NCBI GenBank assembly: GCA_030765055.1
Contig: CM060953.1
Location: forward strand, 102,714,992 to 102,778,991
Origin: Mantis religiosa
Taxonomy: Eukaryota > Arthropoda > Insecta > Mantodea > Mantidae
DNA: 64,000 nt
Direction of reading: 5' to 3'
Under the pieces are notes generated by a model. The model saw only the letters and a program-made list of their open reading frames with translations, was not told the DNA's origin and made no database searches. Position 1 is the first letter of the stretch. Each line of letters begins with the position of its first letter. Positions 42,367-53,290 of the stretch are shown here, one piece after another. Both the position numbers and the translations under genes were made by a program.

Positions 42367-42762
42367 CTAGTTTACTTCACTGTTAGCAACTTCAGTTTTT
42401 TACATAATTTTTGAAAGTGATGGAGATTTTACATACCCCATTTATTTCCCATTGGGGCCTAGCTTGTCCATATTAGGATACAGAGTTCAAATTGCTTCAC
42501 ATAATTAAGCAGAGTGTGAACAATACAGCTTACTTGAGTAATATTCAGGAGACTTAGACTTAAATCTACGACACGTTTCATCAAGTAAGCTGCAGAGTCC
42601 AAAAGCAGAAGCAGTACATTGTTATATTTTACACTATTTGATCACAAGGCTTCCAGACTTTCATTGAACACCCTAGCTATTGTTGCCATGATTTGCAGCT
42701 GGCATTTCTTTACATACTAGCAGGAGTTCTTGTTGAGAAATTGTTTTTTCGTTTTTCAATAC
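42367..42762. other. Unassigned DNA before Gyp-E
   Basis: No feature recognised apart from the ATAC (42759-42762) that precedes the Gyp-E LTR. Confidence 0.4.
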
Positions 42763-43146
42763 TGTCACCGTGTGGCATTATTGAGCGGCCAGGACAAGCC
42801 GGAGCTGGGCGCATGGGCAGAAGAGAAAGAGACAAGAGAGAGGTTCCAGAGCGCTCGGTCTATTATTGTCGAAAAATTTCTCGGAAGGTCTACGGCTTTT
42901 CAGAAACAGTGACAGGGAGGTATAAATACCAGCCAAGTGTTAGAAGTGGCAGTTATGTGATGGTTATTGCGACAGTGGACGTTTGAAGTGTACCGCAGTG
43001 ATATATTTCATTTGTTTACATGCGGCGGAGCACTAAGTCGACCTTGAACACAGCTGATTATCAATTTCACGTCTTTTTACTGCAAAAAGAGTGTTATAAA
43101 TTTCTGAAAACCAGACTTTTAATTTTACGCAACTCTCTCAGTCACA
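42763..43146 (+). repeat. Gyp-E 5' LTR
   Basis: 384 bp, TGTCACCGTGTGG... ...CTCAGTCACA. A TATAAATAC at about 42920 could be a core promoter element. The middle is unrelated in detail to the Gyp-A LTR, but the ends match. Confidence 0.8.
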
Positions 43147-43148
43147 TT

Positions 43149-43166
43149 TGGTGTCAGGAGTGCGAT
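43149..43166 (+). other. Gyp-E primer-binding site
   Basis: TGGTGTCAGGAGTGCGAT, 2 bp after the LTR, as in the sister copies. Confidence 0.65.
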
Positions 43167-43173
43167 CACCACG

Positions 43174-44035
43174 ATGGAAGCCGCATTGGTGAAGATCTTA
43201 GAAGAGCTGACGGAAATGAAAACGGCAAATAACCTGGCCGGGGAGCTGAAAGAAATGAAGACAGCGACAGAAATGAAGGCTGCGAATGAGGCCCTAGCCG
43301 CCAAATTCGAAGAGCAGTTGGCTGGCGTGAGGGATGACGTCCTGGAGCTGAGCAAGCGAATGGGTCAAGTGGACGAGCGCGTCGAAGACCTGGCGAACCA
43401 CGTTAACAATTTAGAGGGAAAGGCTGACAGCAACACCAAGTTCCTGAACGCCATGGTGGAGGACATCGTCGGCAGAAGATGTGAAGGCCGACGTGAAACA
43501 ACATCTGCGTGCGTGAAACCACCGAAGTACGGCGGCCGTCAACTTTTGAAGTCTTCCGCAGCCAATTCGGCACAGTGGCCAAGCACAACAAATGGTCGCC
43601 AGAAGAAGAGGCCTCACAGCAACCAGCCTCCAGGAACGGGCTGCTGAGGTGCTGAACGTGATCCAGACAGTGGCGGCGCCCAAGGGCATCTGGGAGACCC
43701 TAGCAAACCGGTTTGGAAACCACCGCTTAGCCGCAACGTACCGCAGCCAACTAAAATCTAGGAAGCAGCAGTCAGAGGAGCCGCTGTAGGAGTTCGCCCT
43801 GGCCCTCGAAAAGCTGGCCAGCAAAGCCTTGGTCGACCTCCAACCCGGATTCGTATCACGAGAAGGCGCCTACTCCTCTGTCGACGGGTACGAAATGCCG
43901 AGATATGTCAGCGCCTAATGCTCAGCGACTATAAGACCATCCACGAGGCGGTAACGACATGGAGGATGGAAGCGGCCAAGGTGATGGCTAACCTCGAAGA
44001 CAAGGAGTACCGGCTACGATGGAGACCGAAGAGCA
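43174..44035 (+). pseudogene. Gyp-E gag, first part
   Basis: ATG at 43174 (MEAALVKILEELTEMK), coiled coil, EEQLAGVRDDVLELSKRMGQ, then frame loss near 43490. It resumes with AAEVLNVIQTVAAPKGIWET, RLAATYRSQLKSRKQQ, a TAG at 43787 and further shifts. It ends in YDGDR at the BEL insertion; the next residues (RPAQERRRRSSGACWGC) are found at 53403. It is more degraded than the Gyp-A gag. Confidence 0.82.
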
Positions 44036-44155
44036 TGTTGAGAAACAGAACAAAACAAAAGACATTACATTGGTTATACATAGAAATATAAATATATATA
44101 TATATATAATGTATATAGTAGGATGACAGATGTCGCAGTTATTTATTCTCCAACA
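44036..44155 (-). repeat. BEL 3' LTR
   Basis: 120 bp from TGTTGAGAAACAG to TTATTCTCCAACA with an internal (TA)n run. The purine tract GGGTGGGGAGGA abuts it on the minus strand. The segment GACAGATGTCGCAGTTATTT reappears, split by the satellite-bodied I-like element, at 48173-48188/53386. Confidence 0.75.
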
Positions 44156-44575
44156 TCCTCCCCACCCTGGTCTATCTTGAGAGGGATGGCCAGCTGAACA
44201 AGGCGTATAAGGTGGTTTCCGTCCGATGTGCGAAGAATAATGGTTCTAATCCGTCCATCGCGTCCTTCTCGTAACTCTTCCACACATGCTCTCTTCCATG
44301 TGTGTCTTGGGCATGTGTCCTCTTGTAGTAGAACTACGTCACCAATTCTAATTTTGTACCATGGTCTCGAGGCTGATGAACTTCGTGGAAATTCCTTAAT
44401 AACAACAGGTACTCCTTACTCCAACGTTTCCAGAAGTGATCAGCTATTTGTTGGCGTAATCTAAAGGCTCGTACAAGATCATTCCTTGGTGGTTCTGGTC
44501 ATGTGTGAAATCACTGGTAATTATGAAAAGATAGTCTGAATTGGCATTCCAATCTACGCCAAGTACACGCACGGT
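44156..44575 (-). pseudogene. BEL RT end and integrase C-terminus
   Basis: On the minus strand VRVLGVDWNANSDYLF, the conserved VLG..WN block downstream of BEL RT, is followed after a deletion near 44510 by FRLRQQIADHFWKRWSKEYL, typical of the BEL/Pao integrase C-terminus (FW.RW..EYL), and then a D..R..VRT-like end up to the PPT. Confidence 0.75.
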
Positions 44576-45979
44576 GGAAGAAGTCCCCTTAACATCCATT
44601 GCAGAAGTGAGATCTATCATCAATTCTGTACGACCCTTCAAAGCGGCGGGAGCTGACAACTTGCCATACGCTGCTTACAAAACACTACCACAATCCTGGT
44701 TACAACTGTTGGGGCATCTCTTTAACAGCTTGCTGCTTTTAGCCTATTTCCCAGTGGCATGGGAGCATGCACGGATAATAACCTTACCTAAGCCGGGGAA
44801 GGACCCCAAGCATCTAAACAGCCATAGGCCTATCAGCCTTCTCCCATCCATTAGCAAGTTGTTTGAGAAAGTAGTTCAGCAGCGGCTCCAAAGCATACTG
44901 GATCATCATCAGGTGCTGTGACCCGAACAATTTGGTTTCCGGCGGCAGCACTCCACAATTCACCAGCTCCTTCGACTTTTGGACGAAGTGGTGAAAGGTT
45001 TAATAACCGGCATAATGTTGCAGCCCTCTTCCTCAATATTTCCAGAGCCTTCGATTCTGTATGGCACGAAGGCCTCCTGCACCGACTCATACACTATAAC
45101 ATCCCTTCCTACCTCATTCATTTATTGCATCATTATCTCCAAAATCGATCCTTCGTAGTAGTGAGGGACGACATCCTTTCCCAACCATACACCATAAATG
45201 CAGGTGTACCTCAGGGCAGTGTCCTTGGGCCCCTGCTTTTCCTGGCATACACCAATACACTTCCCACCTTGAGAGGCTGCAACCTTTACCTGTTTGCCGA
45301 CGACAGAGCCATAACAACAGCATCTCACAAATATGACATCGCAGTGCATAGGGCCCAGATCCTTGCAAATATGCTGTATGCCTGGTTCGCAACTTGGCGA
45401 TTAAAACTCAATGCCACTAAGTCCCAAGCCGCCACCTTCACGCGGCGAGCTATACAAGATGTGCCAAACCTCCGCCTCGGAGATACAGAAGTGCCATGGT
45501 CATCGCAGGCAACATACCTTGGTGTTATCTTGGACATGCGCCTTACCTGGAAGGCACACATCACGACACTGGCTAACAAAGTCAATAGAAGGATGGCCAT
45601 GATGTACCCACTGTACAATCGCAACTCTCCATTGGCTTTGAGAAACAAGCTCCTGCTTTACAAGCAGATACTAAGGCCAGCACTGACCTACGCCTGCCAA
45701 GTCTGGGGTATAGCAGCAAAAACACATCTCTCCAAGCTCCAAGTCCTACAAAACCGATACCTCCGGTCTGCAGTCGCAGCCGACTGGTGCATCCCAAACG
45801 ACAATATCCATCTAGGCCTATTCTTCCCTAAATTATTTGACTACATCCTCTATCTGTCTCATAACTTCTACTCACAACTTCCTAACAGTTTCAATAACCT
45901 CATCCGTGGACTTGGAGAGTACGACCTTGACCCCGGAGAACTATACAAAAATCCCAGACTTGTGCTAGGACCACCTTAA
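44576..45979 (+). pseudogene. LINE-J5 reverse transcriptase
   Basis: Frame 44541-44921: AEVRSIINSVRPFKAAGADN, PVAWEHARIITLPKPGKDPK, SHRPISLLPSISKLFEKVVQ. A TGA at 44919-44921 is followed in the same frame by PEQFGFRRQHSTIHQLLRLL. A shift near 45003 leads to a 353-residue frame with LFLNISRAFDSVWHEGLLHR, GVPQGSVLGPLLFLAYTN, LYLFADDRA (FADD at 45293-45304), TYLGVILDMRLTWKAHI, YKQILRPALTYACQVWG and a C-terminus ending at 45979. All RT palm boxes are present. Only one stop and one frameshift separate it from a continuous frame, but the endonuclease is absent. Confidence 0.88.
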
Positions 45980-46065
45980 CCTAAATCTCCAATAACAACA
46001 CAACTACCTATTACCCATAAAACTATATCCTAACCTGACCAACACCGTTCATCCACCATCATTGA

Positions 46066-46434
46066 TGATGATGATGATGATATATATAAGGGCGCTCAAC
46101 TACGGCGGTCATCAGCGCCCTTTAAAAAACTAGTCATGGCAAAAGCCAGATATAAAACTTTCTAAAAACTATACAAGTGTAACAAAACCTATTAAAAAAT
46201 ACACGTACATAACAAACATCAATCAAAAGCTACTAAAAATTTCGTTCACTAAATCCTGAACTCTAAACTAGACAAGAATCTAAAAACCTCCACGGGTCTC
46301 CACGCACGGTCTACACTTGGGTGGACCTGTGGACCGTCTCCCTCAACCACGAAGAGGAGCCCACACGAGGAAGACTGTTGGCTCAGGACCGCGGGTGCGC
46401 CAAACCCGTACCTACCGAAGTAGGTCCCTGGGGG
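46066..46434 (-). mobile_element. 369-bp non-autonomous I-derived element (5' + 3' ends only)
   Basis: Bounded by CACCATCATTGA (46054-46065) and CACCATCAATGA (46435-46446), a 12-bp duplication with one change. On the minus strand it begins CCCCCAGGGACCTACTTCGG, continues with the GTGGAGACCC-type 5' region also seen at 56895, and then passes directly to the 3' end AAAGGGCGCTGATGACC...GTTGAGCGCCC and a (TCATCA)n tail. It has no coding sequence, so its structure is SINE-like although it lacks a tRNA head. Confidence 0.82.
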
Positions 46435-46544
46435 CACCATCAATGAAAAACTTTCTCCATGCCAGTAAGGGACTTGCTCCCGGTATGGCTAGAGTCGAAG
46501 GACCCTCCTCTGCGGAGGAGGAACTTCCTTCAACAACCACACGA

Positions 46545-48177
46545 CTTGAGCGTTTCTGTTTTGTTTTCTCGACTTTCTTTTTACCATATGTTGTTCAGAT
46601 CTTCTGAATTTGTGACCCATTTTGATAGTGGGAATTTTATGCTTTGAAGTAAGGTAACTTCGTAGTGCACAGTGATGGCTGAGTTTTCGTCCGTCGATGG
46701 CTGCAAAGTCATCCATGAATGTACATTTGTCCAAAAGTTCTGTTTCAATGGGATTTTCGACACGATGTAATGTTGCCAATTCCCGAAACGTGGCAGAAAG
46801 AAGAAAGGGATTCCTGGCGAGTCCGAAAAGGAGGCGAGTAAAGCGGTACACTACGATTTCTTCGGTAGTCTGGTAGTTTCCGTTGCTGTTGGTTTTAGTG
46901 TGATACCACAAAAATCGTGTCAAATCTCTGTCCCTTTCGTTGAGGCTCAATTGCAGAAAAGCATGAGTTCCATCACACACAACTACTTTTGGATACAGGC
47001 GGAAACGTGAGAGAATAGCAACGATTTCTGGCAACAAGTTTGGTCCCATTTCTAAGGCCTCGTTTAATGGAGGCAAACCTTGTTCGTGAGATGAGCCATC
47101 GAAAACGATCCTCCAATTTGTTACATTTCTTTTTGTACTCTTCACCCCGTAATGAGGTAGATAAAAGTCATTTCCAATACTGCCGTCATCTGGAACTATT
47201 TTTACTTCTCTTTGTTATGTGATCCAACATATGAGCGTGATAATTAGTTTTGAATTCCAAATCATTATTCATGCGTCTTTGGAGCGTGCGAAATCGTTTC
47301 TCGGCTCTTGATAAATTGCTGGTCAAGATAATATTGGGTTTCCTTGGAAGTGTTACGACTCTTCATCCAACTTCAATTTGGTACGACTTGTGGTAATCTT
47401 TGATGATAACAGCGTCTTTCTCTGCTAGTCCTCGTGTCTGTGTTTCTCTAATTCCAGTGGTTTCCAAATCCCAGAATCGCCTGATAGACTCATCGCAGAT
47501 CTCATTTTCCATGGTAGAGATGTGGTTCATCATGACCTGATTAACTGTTGTTCCGGATCTATTCCCTGTAAGCACCCAGCCAAATATTGTGGGAAGCAGT
47601 GTGAGAGAGGGTGTGATACTTATAGGCTGTTGAAGTTTTACAATCTTGCAATCGTGTTCTGCTCCAATAAGTATCTTAATGGGAATTTCGTCTTTGTCAG
47701 ATTTTGGATCGGCAAGAAGCAGATTGTCGAAGACGTTCACAACACTTGGATGAGAAATGTACCTGTTCTGACTTTTAAAGGCGGAGATAGAAATCGAAGT
47801 CTTCGTGGAGATCCCAACTTGATCTATGTGAACAAGTCGGCGTTGCTTGGAGGGAGTAATTTGTTTCAAAGGCTGTAATTGTCAGATCGCGACTCCTTGT
47901 AACGTGAAGTGGTAAACTGTCCAACAAGGACTTCTCGATGAAACTAATTTGGCTTCCTGCGTCAAGTAAACATCGAGTGACCTTTGAAATTCCTGTAGGT
48001 CCTTAATCAAAATAGGGGCTGTTTGTAGATAGGAAAAGTTAGGTGTACCCACTTCGATCTTGCTGACTGAAGTGTGATTCGAGTCGTATCGACGGCAGAT
48101 AGAGAAATGGTGCTGTTGTTTAAACTTGGAACAAGTTACCTTGTCCTTGGGGTGCTCTCTAAAATATATAGGACGAC
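46545..48177 (-). pseudogene. BEL gag-protease and reverse transcriptase
   Basis: From 48165 leftwards: EHPKDKVTCSKFKQQHHFSI (zinc-knuckle remnant), KIEVGTPNFSY, then the frame 47363-47869 with EIPIKILIGAEHDCKIV (protease-like D replaced), LTLLPTIFGWVLTGNRSG and ESIRRFWDLETTG. RT frame 46489-47145: NWRIVFDGSSHEQGLPPLNE, LEMGPNLLPEIVAILSRFRL, YRFTRLLFGLARNPFLLSAT, CTFMDDF (FMDD catalytic box), and then in a shifted frame SIKFPLSKWVTNSEDLNNIW. Interrupted by stops near 47880 and 47360 and by LINE-J5. Confidence 0.8.
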
Positions 48178-48359
48178 AGGTGTCGCAGTCCCCAAGGGGC
48201 CTACTGTGGTAGGTACGGGAATTGGCGATCCCGGGATGCCGAGCCAAATCTCTCGATTGGGTGCCTCTGAGTGGTGAGAGAGCTAATGCCAAACGCCCAA
48301 ACAAGGTCCACATCCGTGTTTGACCCTAATCTAAGTTAAAAAATGTATGTTAAACCAAA

Positions 48360-48791
48360 TTCAGAGTAAAAGCAAAGTCAGAGAGAAGCCTGAGTGGAGC
48401 CAGAGCAAAGCGAGAGCAAACCCAGAGCGAAGCTAGAGCGCAGCCGAAGCCAAGCCAGAACCAAGCCAAAGTTAAGGTGCAGAACGAAGTTAGTGTGAGG
48501 CCGGAGCGGGACTGCAGCAGGGCCAGAACCTAGCAAGAGCCAAACCAGAACGCAGACAGATCCAAGCAAGAGTATAGTTAAGGAATGTTAGAGTGAAGCC
48601 AGAGCGAAACCAGAGCCAAGCCAGTGCGGGACCGTAGCGGGGACCGGAGCCTTGCCAGAGCTAAGCCAGAGTGGAGCAGAGCGTAGCCAGAGCGGAACTT
48701 GAGTGGAGCCAGAGTCAAGCCAGAGTGGGACCGGAATGGTGACCGGGGCCTAGCCAAAGCGAAGGCAGAGCGAAGCCAGTGTTAAGGTACA
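48360..48791 (+). repeat. 11-bp minisatellite array, left part
   Basis: Degenerate units of the form AGCCAGAGCGA with variants (AGCCAAGCCAG, CGGGACCGGAG), broken by GTTAAGG-containing spacers near 48470, 48572 and 48781. Long frames on the minus strand rich in leucine/alanine/arginine are by-products of the repeat. Confidence 0.88.
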
Positions 48792-51649
48792 AAAAAAAAA
48801 AATAATAAAAAAAATAAAAAAAAATAAAAAATAAAAAAAATAAAAAAAAAATAAAATCTGCATGAACTATGCCCTGGTGCCTTGAGTCTATACCAGGACA
48901 TAAGTTCCACAGTTACATCTCTTTATTGTTATTACATTTATTTAGATTGGAACATTATTACGTTTCGCAGATTACCTATATCTAAACTAACTACTCCTAA
49001 CCTACTAAGCTATCTAACCTATAGCAGCCGGTTTCCCAGCTGCTTTACATATATCTTTAATCTATATCCTAAGCTGGCAGTTCTACTCTATTATAAAACA
49101 TTCTGACTAGTTAAATTAACAATACATGTGGATGAAAAACTGTTTACTGCCAGCACTTTCTACCAATCTGCTATCTATCAATTGAATTTCAACAAATGTT
49201 GTCTCTAGCTATCTTCGGTATCAGATGAGCTCCGTGTGATGATCTGTTGTGGCTGTCCCCTTCTCCTCTCAGCCCATTCTTGACGTCCTGTTGTGGTCCG
49301 AAGTTGCCTACGTCTATTTATGGATTGGTCGCCCTGTTCTGGCCTGAGATCTCCACCTCTTCTTCGACGTGGGTACTTATTTCTTGTTGCCTTATTCTTT
49401 GTGACCTTCTTGGTGATTCGTCCTGATTTTGGTGTTGCTGCTGATGTATTGCGTCCGTTATTTGCTTTTCCGCTGGTCCTCTGTACTCCTCCATGACTAT
49501 TTTCGATATCTTTGCCACCATTCTGTTCACTATACACAAATCCTCGTGACTTCTTACGATGTGCCAAACTGCTTTTCCTGCTAGCATTGCACGTTCCTCT
49601 TGTACCTCATCGTTGTATTTCGTACATTCAAAGATCACATGTTCGGGGTTGCCTACTATATCACATGTATTACATTTATCACTTTCCTTGCTTCGAATCT
49701 TCGCAAAATATGTATCAAATGGGCCGTGTCCTGTAATATATTGAATGCTCTCCTTAGTTGGTGATACGGTTAATCTTAATCTCTCTCTTATGCTGGGGAA
49801 TAGATCATATACTCTTCTACCTTTCTCCGATTGATTCCATTCTTTTTGCCATTTGTCTATTAAAATTTTTCTTGCCTCTCTCCTTGTATTGCACGGTCTT
49901 CCTAAAATTTTGATGACTTGTTCTTGGTCTTGTTTTTTCATCCAATACATTGTTGCCCGCAATTTTACCGTTAAGTCAATCGGCCATATGGCTAGAATCA
50001 CTAGTAAGGCCATCGTTGGAACCGTTTTAATTAATCCCATACACCTTATTAAAGTTTGTCGTTGAGTACTCCTCAGTCGTTGTACATTTTTCACTAGGCT
50101 AGCTCTATGCGCCCAAACACTAGATCCATATCCTATTATTCCTGTTAGTATAGCTGTGTGATATGTCCTTGTTGCTGCTAGTGGGATTTTATATTTATAT
50201 TGAGCCATCGTTGCTAGCTTCATCATCGTTTTTCCGGCCTTGTCTCTGACTTTCTCTATATGCTTATCAAAGTGTAATTTCTCATCTATGTTTATTCCCA
50301 AATACTTAAAAACACTTTCTCGTCGTATATTGGTACCATTTACTTTAATGAGGGGATTTCTTTCTAATTTTCCTTTTAATAGCATATAAGCAGATTTATG
50401 AGGTGCTATTTGTAATTTTACTTCATTACACCATTCTTCTAACAAAGTCACTACACTTCGAGCTTTTCTTTCAATTTCCCTTCTATTATTTGCCTCGATC
50501 ATAATCATAAGGTCGTCGGCGTAGGCTATAACATCGAAGGTATCCTCATGTTGTGCAATCCTTTCCAGTATTGGTTCCGTCATAATGTCCCAAAACAAAG
50601 GGCCTAATATTGATCCTTGTGGACAACCTTTGCTTATTTCTTTTGTTACCGTATCATTCTCTCCTTTTAAATATACTCTCCGATCTCTACAATAATCTAA
50701 TAAACTATTATATATGCACCTTGGATAATTATTTTCTCTCATGATTTTAAAAAGTTCTGGCCACCATAAATTGTCAAAAGCACCAGATATGTCAAAGAAC
50801 ATGGACACCACATATTTACTGGAACTTATAGAAACATTTTTAATTGCACAGTTTATTGCATCCTCTGTAGATTTACCCTTTCTAAACCCGAATTGTTTTT
50901 CTGTTTCTCCAATCATTAGTCTATATTCAGTTATTCTCTTCAGCAACAACTTTTCTTGTAGTTTCCCTAAAGTATTTAACAGACAAATCGGTCTATAGGA
51001 TTTTGCATCTGTAGCTTCCTTATCTTTGGATTTTCTCAGGATTACGACATTGGCCTCCTTCCAGATATATGGAATTCTTCCTTCCACTAGACATTGATTT
51101 ATGAGCCTACACATATGCATCGATATAAGAGGTTCTAACTGCTGCAACACTTCAGATTGAATACCATCTGGTCCCGGGGCTTTGCCTATCCTTAGCTCCT
51201 TAATTGCTATTTTTACCTCTTGTATATCGAAAGGATATACTACCCTGTCGTTTAAGTAATATTGATTCATCTGTTGTTTTTTAATTCGATGTATAACTTC
51301 ATCATTCTCGACCCTTTCATCTGGTAGTAATCTTTCTAATAAGAGGTGTGCAGATTCTTTCCAATTTTTAGTAAAGTGTCCATTTCCTTTACTTACAGTT
51401 GACAGAACTTCGGGAGCCGCAATCTTTTCCATAACTAATTTATATGGAACACCCCATACATTTTCATTTAGAGTTTCTTCTACCATCGTGTCCCATGATT
51501 TCATCCTAGTATCTTGTAGTTTCTGTTTGTATCTATCTTTTAGCTGTTGATATCTTAAAAGATTAAAATTCCTTTCATTTGCTGTTTTACTTTTTTGGTA
51601 GACCTTCCGTGCCTTTCTCGCCTTCCTTCTAAGGTCCTGTAGTTGATCG
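48792..51649 (-). mobile_element. R1-clade LINE (LINE-R1b), 5' truncated
   Basis: Bounded by a perfect 11-bp duplication GTTAAGGTACA (48781-48791; 51650-51660) inside the minisatellite. On the minus strand it starts in ORF2 upstream of RT, ends ORF2 at 49318, has a 0.46-kb 3' untranslated region and ends with a T-rich (T)nA tail (48855-48792). The whole remaining ORF2 frame is open, so it is among the youngest insertions of the window. Confidence 0.88.
49318..51648 (-). CDS. R1-clade ORF2 fragment: reverse transcriptase + CCHC domain, uninterrupted
   Basis: The frame is open from the insertion edge at 51648 to the stop at 49318 (776 residues); the first internal ATG is at 51504 (728 residues). 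In order: linker (SWDTMVEETLNENVWGVPYK), GKAPGPDGIQSEVL, SYRPICLLNTLGKLQEKLLL, KQFGFRKGKSTEDAI, MFFDISGAFDNLWWP, GCPQGSILGP, AYADDLMIM (catalytic YADD at about 50512-50523), FKYLGINIDEKLHFDKHI, and a C-terminal cysteine cluster C-x2-C-x7-H-x4-C near 49630-49680. The RT would copy element RNA at a nicked target; the endonuclease and ORF1 are lost by 5' truncation. There is no promoter of its own, so it is probably not expressed. No frameshift or stop was seen. Confidence 0.9.
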   Translation of the reverse strand, partial: DQLQDLRRKARKARKVYQKSKTANERNFNLLRYQQLKDRYKQKLQDTRMKSWDTMVEETLNENVWGVPYKLVMEKIAAPEVLSTVSKGNGHFTKNWKESAHLLLERLLPDERVENDEVIHRIKKQQMNQYYLNDRVVYPFDIQEVKIAIKELRIGKAPGPDGIQSEVLQQLEPLISMHMCRLINQCLVEGRIPYIWKEANVVILRKSKDKEATDAKSYRPICLLNTLGKLQEKLLLKRITEYRLMIGETEKQFGFRKGKSTEDAINCAIKNVSISSSKYVVSMFFDISGAFDNLWWPELFKIMRENNYPRCIYNSLLDYCRDRRVYLKGENDTVTKEISKGCPQGSILGPLFWDIMTEPILERIAQHEDTFDVIAYADDLMIMIEANNRREIERKARSVVTLLEEWCNEVKLQIAPHKSAYMLLKGKLERNPLIKVNGTNIRRESVFKYLGINIDEKLHFDKHIEKVRDKAGKTMMKLATMAQYKYKIPLAATRTYHTAILTGIIGYGSSVWAHRASLVKNVQRLRSTQRQTLIRCMGLIKTVPTMALLVILAIWPIDLTVKLRATMYWMKKQDQEQVIKILGRPCNTRREARKILIDKWQKEWNQSEKGRRVYDLFPSIRERLRLTVSPTKESIQYITGHGPFDTYFAKIRSKESDKCNTCDIVGNPEHVIFECTKYNDEVQEERAMLAGKAVWHIVRSHEDLCIVNRMVAKISKIVMEEYRGPAEKQITDAIHQQQHQNQDESPRRSQRIRQQEISTHVEEEVEISGQNRATNP

Positions 51650-51660
51650 GTTAAGGTACA

Positions 51661-53290
51661 GAATGAACTTAGTGTGTGGCCAGAGCAAAGCCAGAGCAGG
51701 ACCGGAGACGGTCCGAAACCTAGCCAGAGCCAAGCTAGAGCGAAGCCAGAGCCCAGCCAGGGTTACGTTTAAGAATGAAGGTAGTGAGGCCAGAGCGAAG
51801 CTAGAGCGGGACCGAAGGTGGGCCGGAGCCTAGCCAGAGCCAAGTTAGAGTGAATACAGAGTGAAGTTAGATTGAGGTTTGAGTGAAGCTGGAGCGAAGC
51901 CAGAGCGGGATCGGGGTGGTGGCCGAATCCTAGCCAGAGCGAAGCTGGAGCCAAGCCAGAACCAAGCCAAAGTTAAGGTGTAGAACGAAGCGAGTGTGAG
52001 GCGGGAGCGGGAACGAGCGGGGCCAAAACCTAGCAAGAGCCAAACCAGAACGAAGACATATCCCAGCAAGGGCATAGTTAAAGAATTTTAGAGTGAGGCC
52101 AGAGCGAAACCAGAGCCAAGCCAATGCAGGACCGTAGCGGGGACCGGAGCCTAGCCAGAGCTAAGCCAGAGTGAAGCCAAAGCGTAGCCAGAGCGGAACT
52201 TGAGCGGAGCCAAAGCCAAGCCAGAGCGGGACTGGAGTCGTGACCGGGGCCTAGCCAGAGTGAAGGCAGAGCGAAGCCAGTGTTAAGGTACAGAATGAAG
52301 TTATTTTGAGGCCAGAGCGCAGCCAGAGCAGAACCGGAGACTGGCCGGAACCTAGCCAGAGCCAAGCTAGAGCGAAGCCAGAGCCAAGCCAGGGTTAGGT
52401 TTAAGAATGAAGGTAGTGAGACCAGAGAGAAGCCAGAGCGGGACCGAAGGTGGGCCGGAGCCTAGCCTGAGCCAAGTTAGAGTGAATACAGAGTGAAGTT
52501 AGAGTGAGGCTTGAGTGAAGCCGGAGCGAACCCAGAGCGGAGCCGGAGCCAAGCCAGAGCGGGATCGGAGGGGTGGCCCTATCCTAGCCAGAGTGAAGCT
52601 GGAGCCAAGCCAGAACCAAGCCAAAGTTAAGGTGTAGAATGAAGTGAGTGTGAGGCCGGAGCGGGACAGGAGCAGGGCCAGAATCTAGCAAGAGCCAAGC
52701 CAGAACGAAGACAGATCCAAGCAAGAGTATAGTTAAGGAATGTTAGAGTGAAGCCAGAGCGAAACAAGAGCCAAGCCAGTGCGGGACCTTAGCGGGGACC
52801 GGAGCCTAGCCAGAGCAAAGCCAGAGTGGAGCCAGAGCGTAGCCAGAGCGGAACTTGAGTGGAGCCAGAGCCAAGCCAGAGAGGGACCGTAGTGGTGACC
52901 GGGGCCTAGCCAGAGCGAAGGCAGAGCGAAGCCAGTGTTAAAGGTACAGAATGAACTGTGAGGCCAGAACGAAGCCTGAACGAAGCCAGAGCGGGACCGG
53001 AGGTCGGCCGGAACCTAGACAGAGCAAAGCCAGAGCCAAGCCAGGGCAAAGCTAGAGGGATTTTTGAATGAAGTCTGAGTGAGGTTATGGTGAAGCGGGA
53101 GAGAAGCCAGAACGGAACCTGAGTGGAGTCAGAGCAGAGCTAGAGCAGAGAAATGGTAAAGTCAGAATGAAGCCACAGCAAAGCCAAAGCGGAGCTGGAG
53201 GAAAACTAGAGCAAAGCTAATGTAAAGCCAAAGCAAAGCTAAAGTGATGCTAGAGCAAAGTGAAGGCAAAGCCACAGCAGAGTGAAAGGA
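51661..53290 (+). repeat. 11-bp minisatellite with about 650-bp higher-order period, right part
   Basis: Continuation of the array. Spacer motifs recur in a fixed cycle: GTTAAGGTACAGAATGAA (51650, 52280, 52942), GGTT..GTTTAAGAATGAAGG (51765, 52395), AGTTAAGGTGTAGAA (51972, 52627) and AGTTAA.GAATttTAG (52075, 52732). This gives a higher-order repeat of about 630-660 bp made of four sub-blocks. The last about 250 bp are more diverged. Confidence 0.85.

Larger units (their letters stand above)
44576..46545 (+). mobile_element. Jockey-like LINE (LINE-J5) inside the BEL RT
   Basis: 5'-truncated LINE in plus orientation filling the gap between BEL residues ..ENKTETLK (46600 side) and VRVLGVDWN (44570 side). 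The 3' untranslated region contains GAAGGACCCTCCTCTGCGGA and ends CTTCAACAACC near 46545. It is split by the 369-bp I-derived element (46066-46434). A short ACACG(N)AC repeat at both edges may be its duplication, but the exact ends are uncertain. Confidence 0.72.

Noticed and set aside
43020..43232. 70-codon frame spanning the end of the Gyp-E LTR and the gag start
   Set aside because: Out of frame with gag; it covers LTR and PBS and is chance.
49205..49567. 120-codon frame overlapping the end of LINE-R1b ORF2 on the same strand
   Set aside because: Overlaps the RT frame for most of its length with no start context or motif; best read as a shadow that continues into the 3' untranslated region.
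48360..53290. Long minus-strand frames rich in LALARLRSGxAL-type residues, which look like repeat proteins
   Set aside because: They are translations of the 11-bp minisatellite: the same repeats are open in several frames, there is no consistent start, and the array lies inside a retroposed element.
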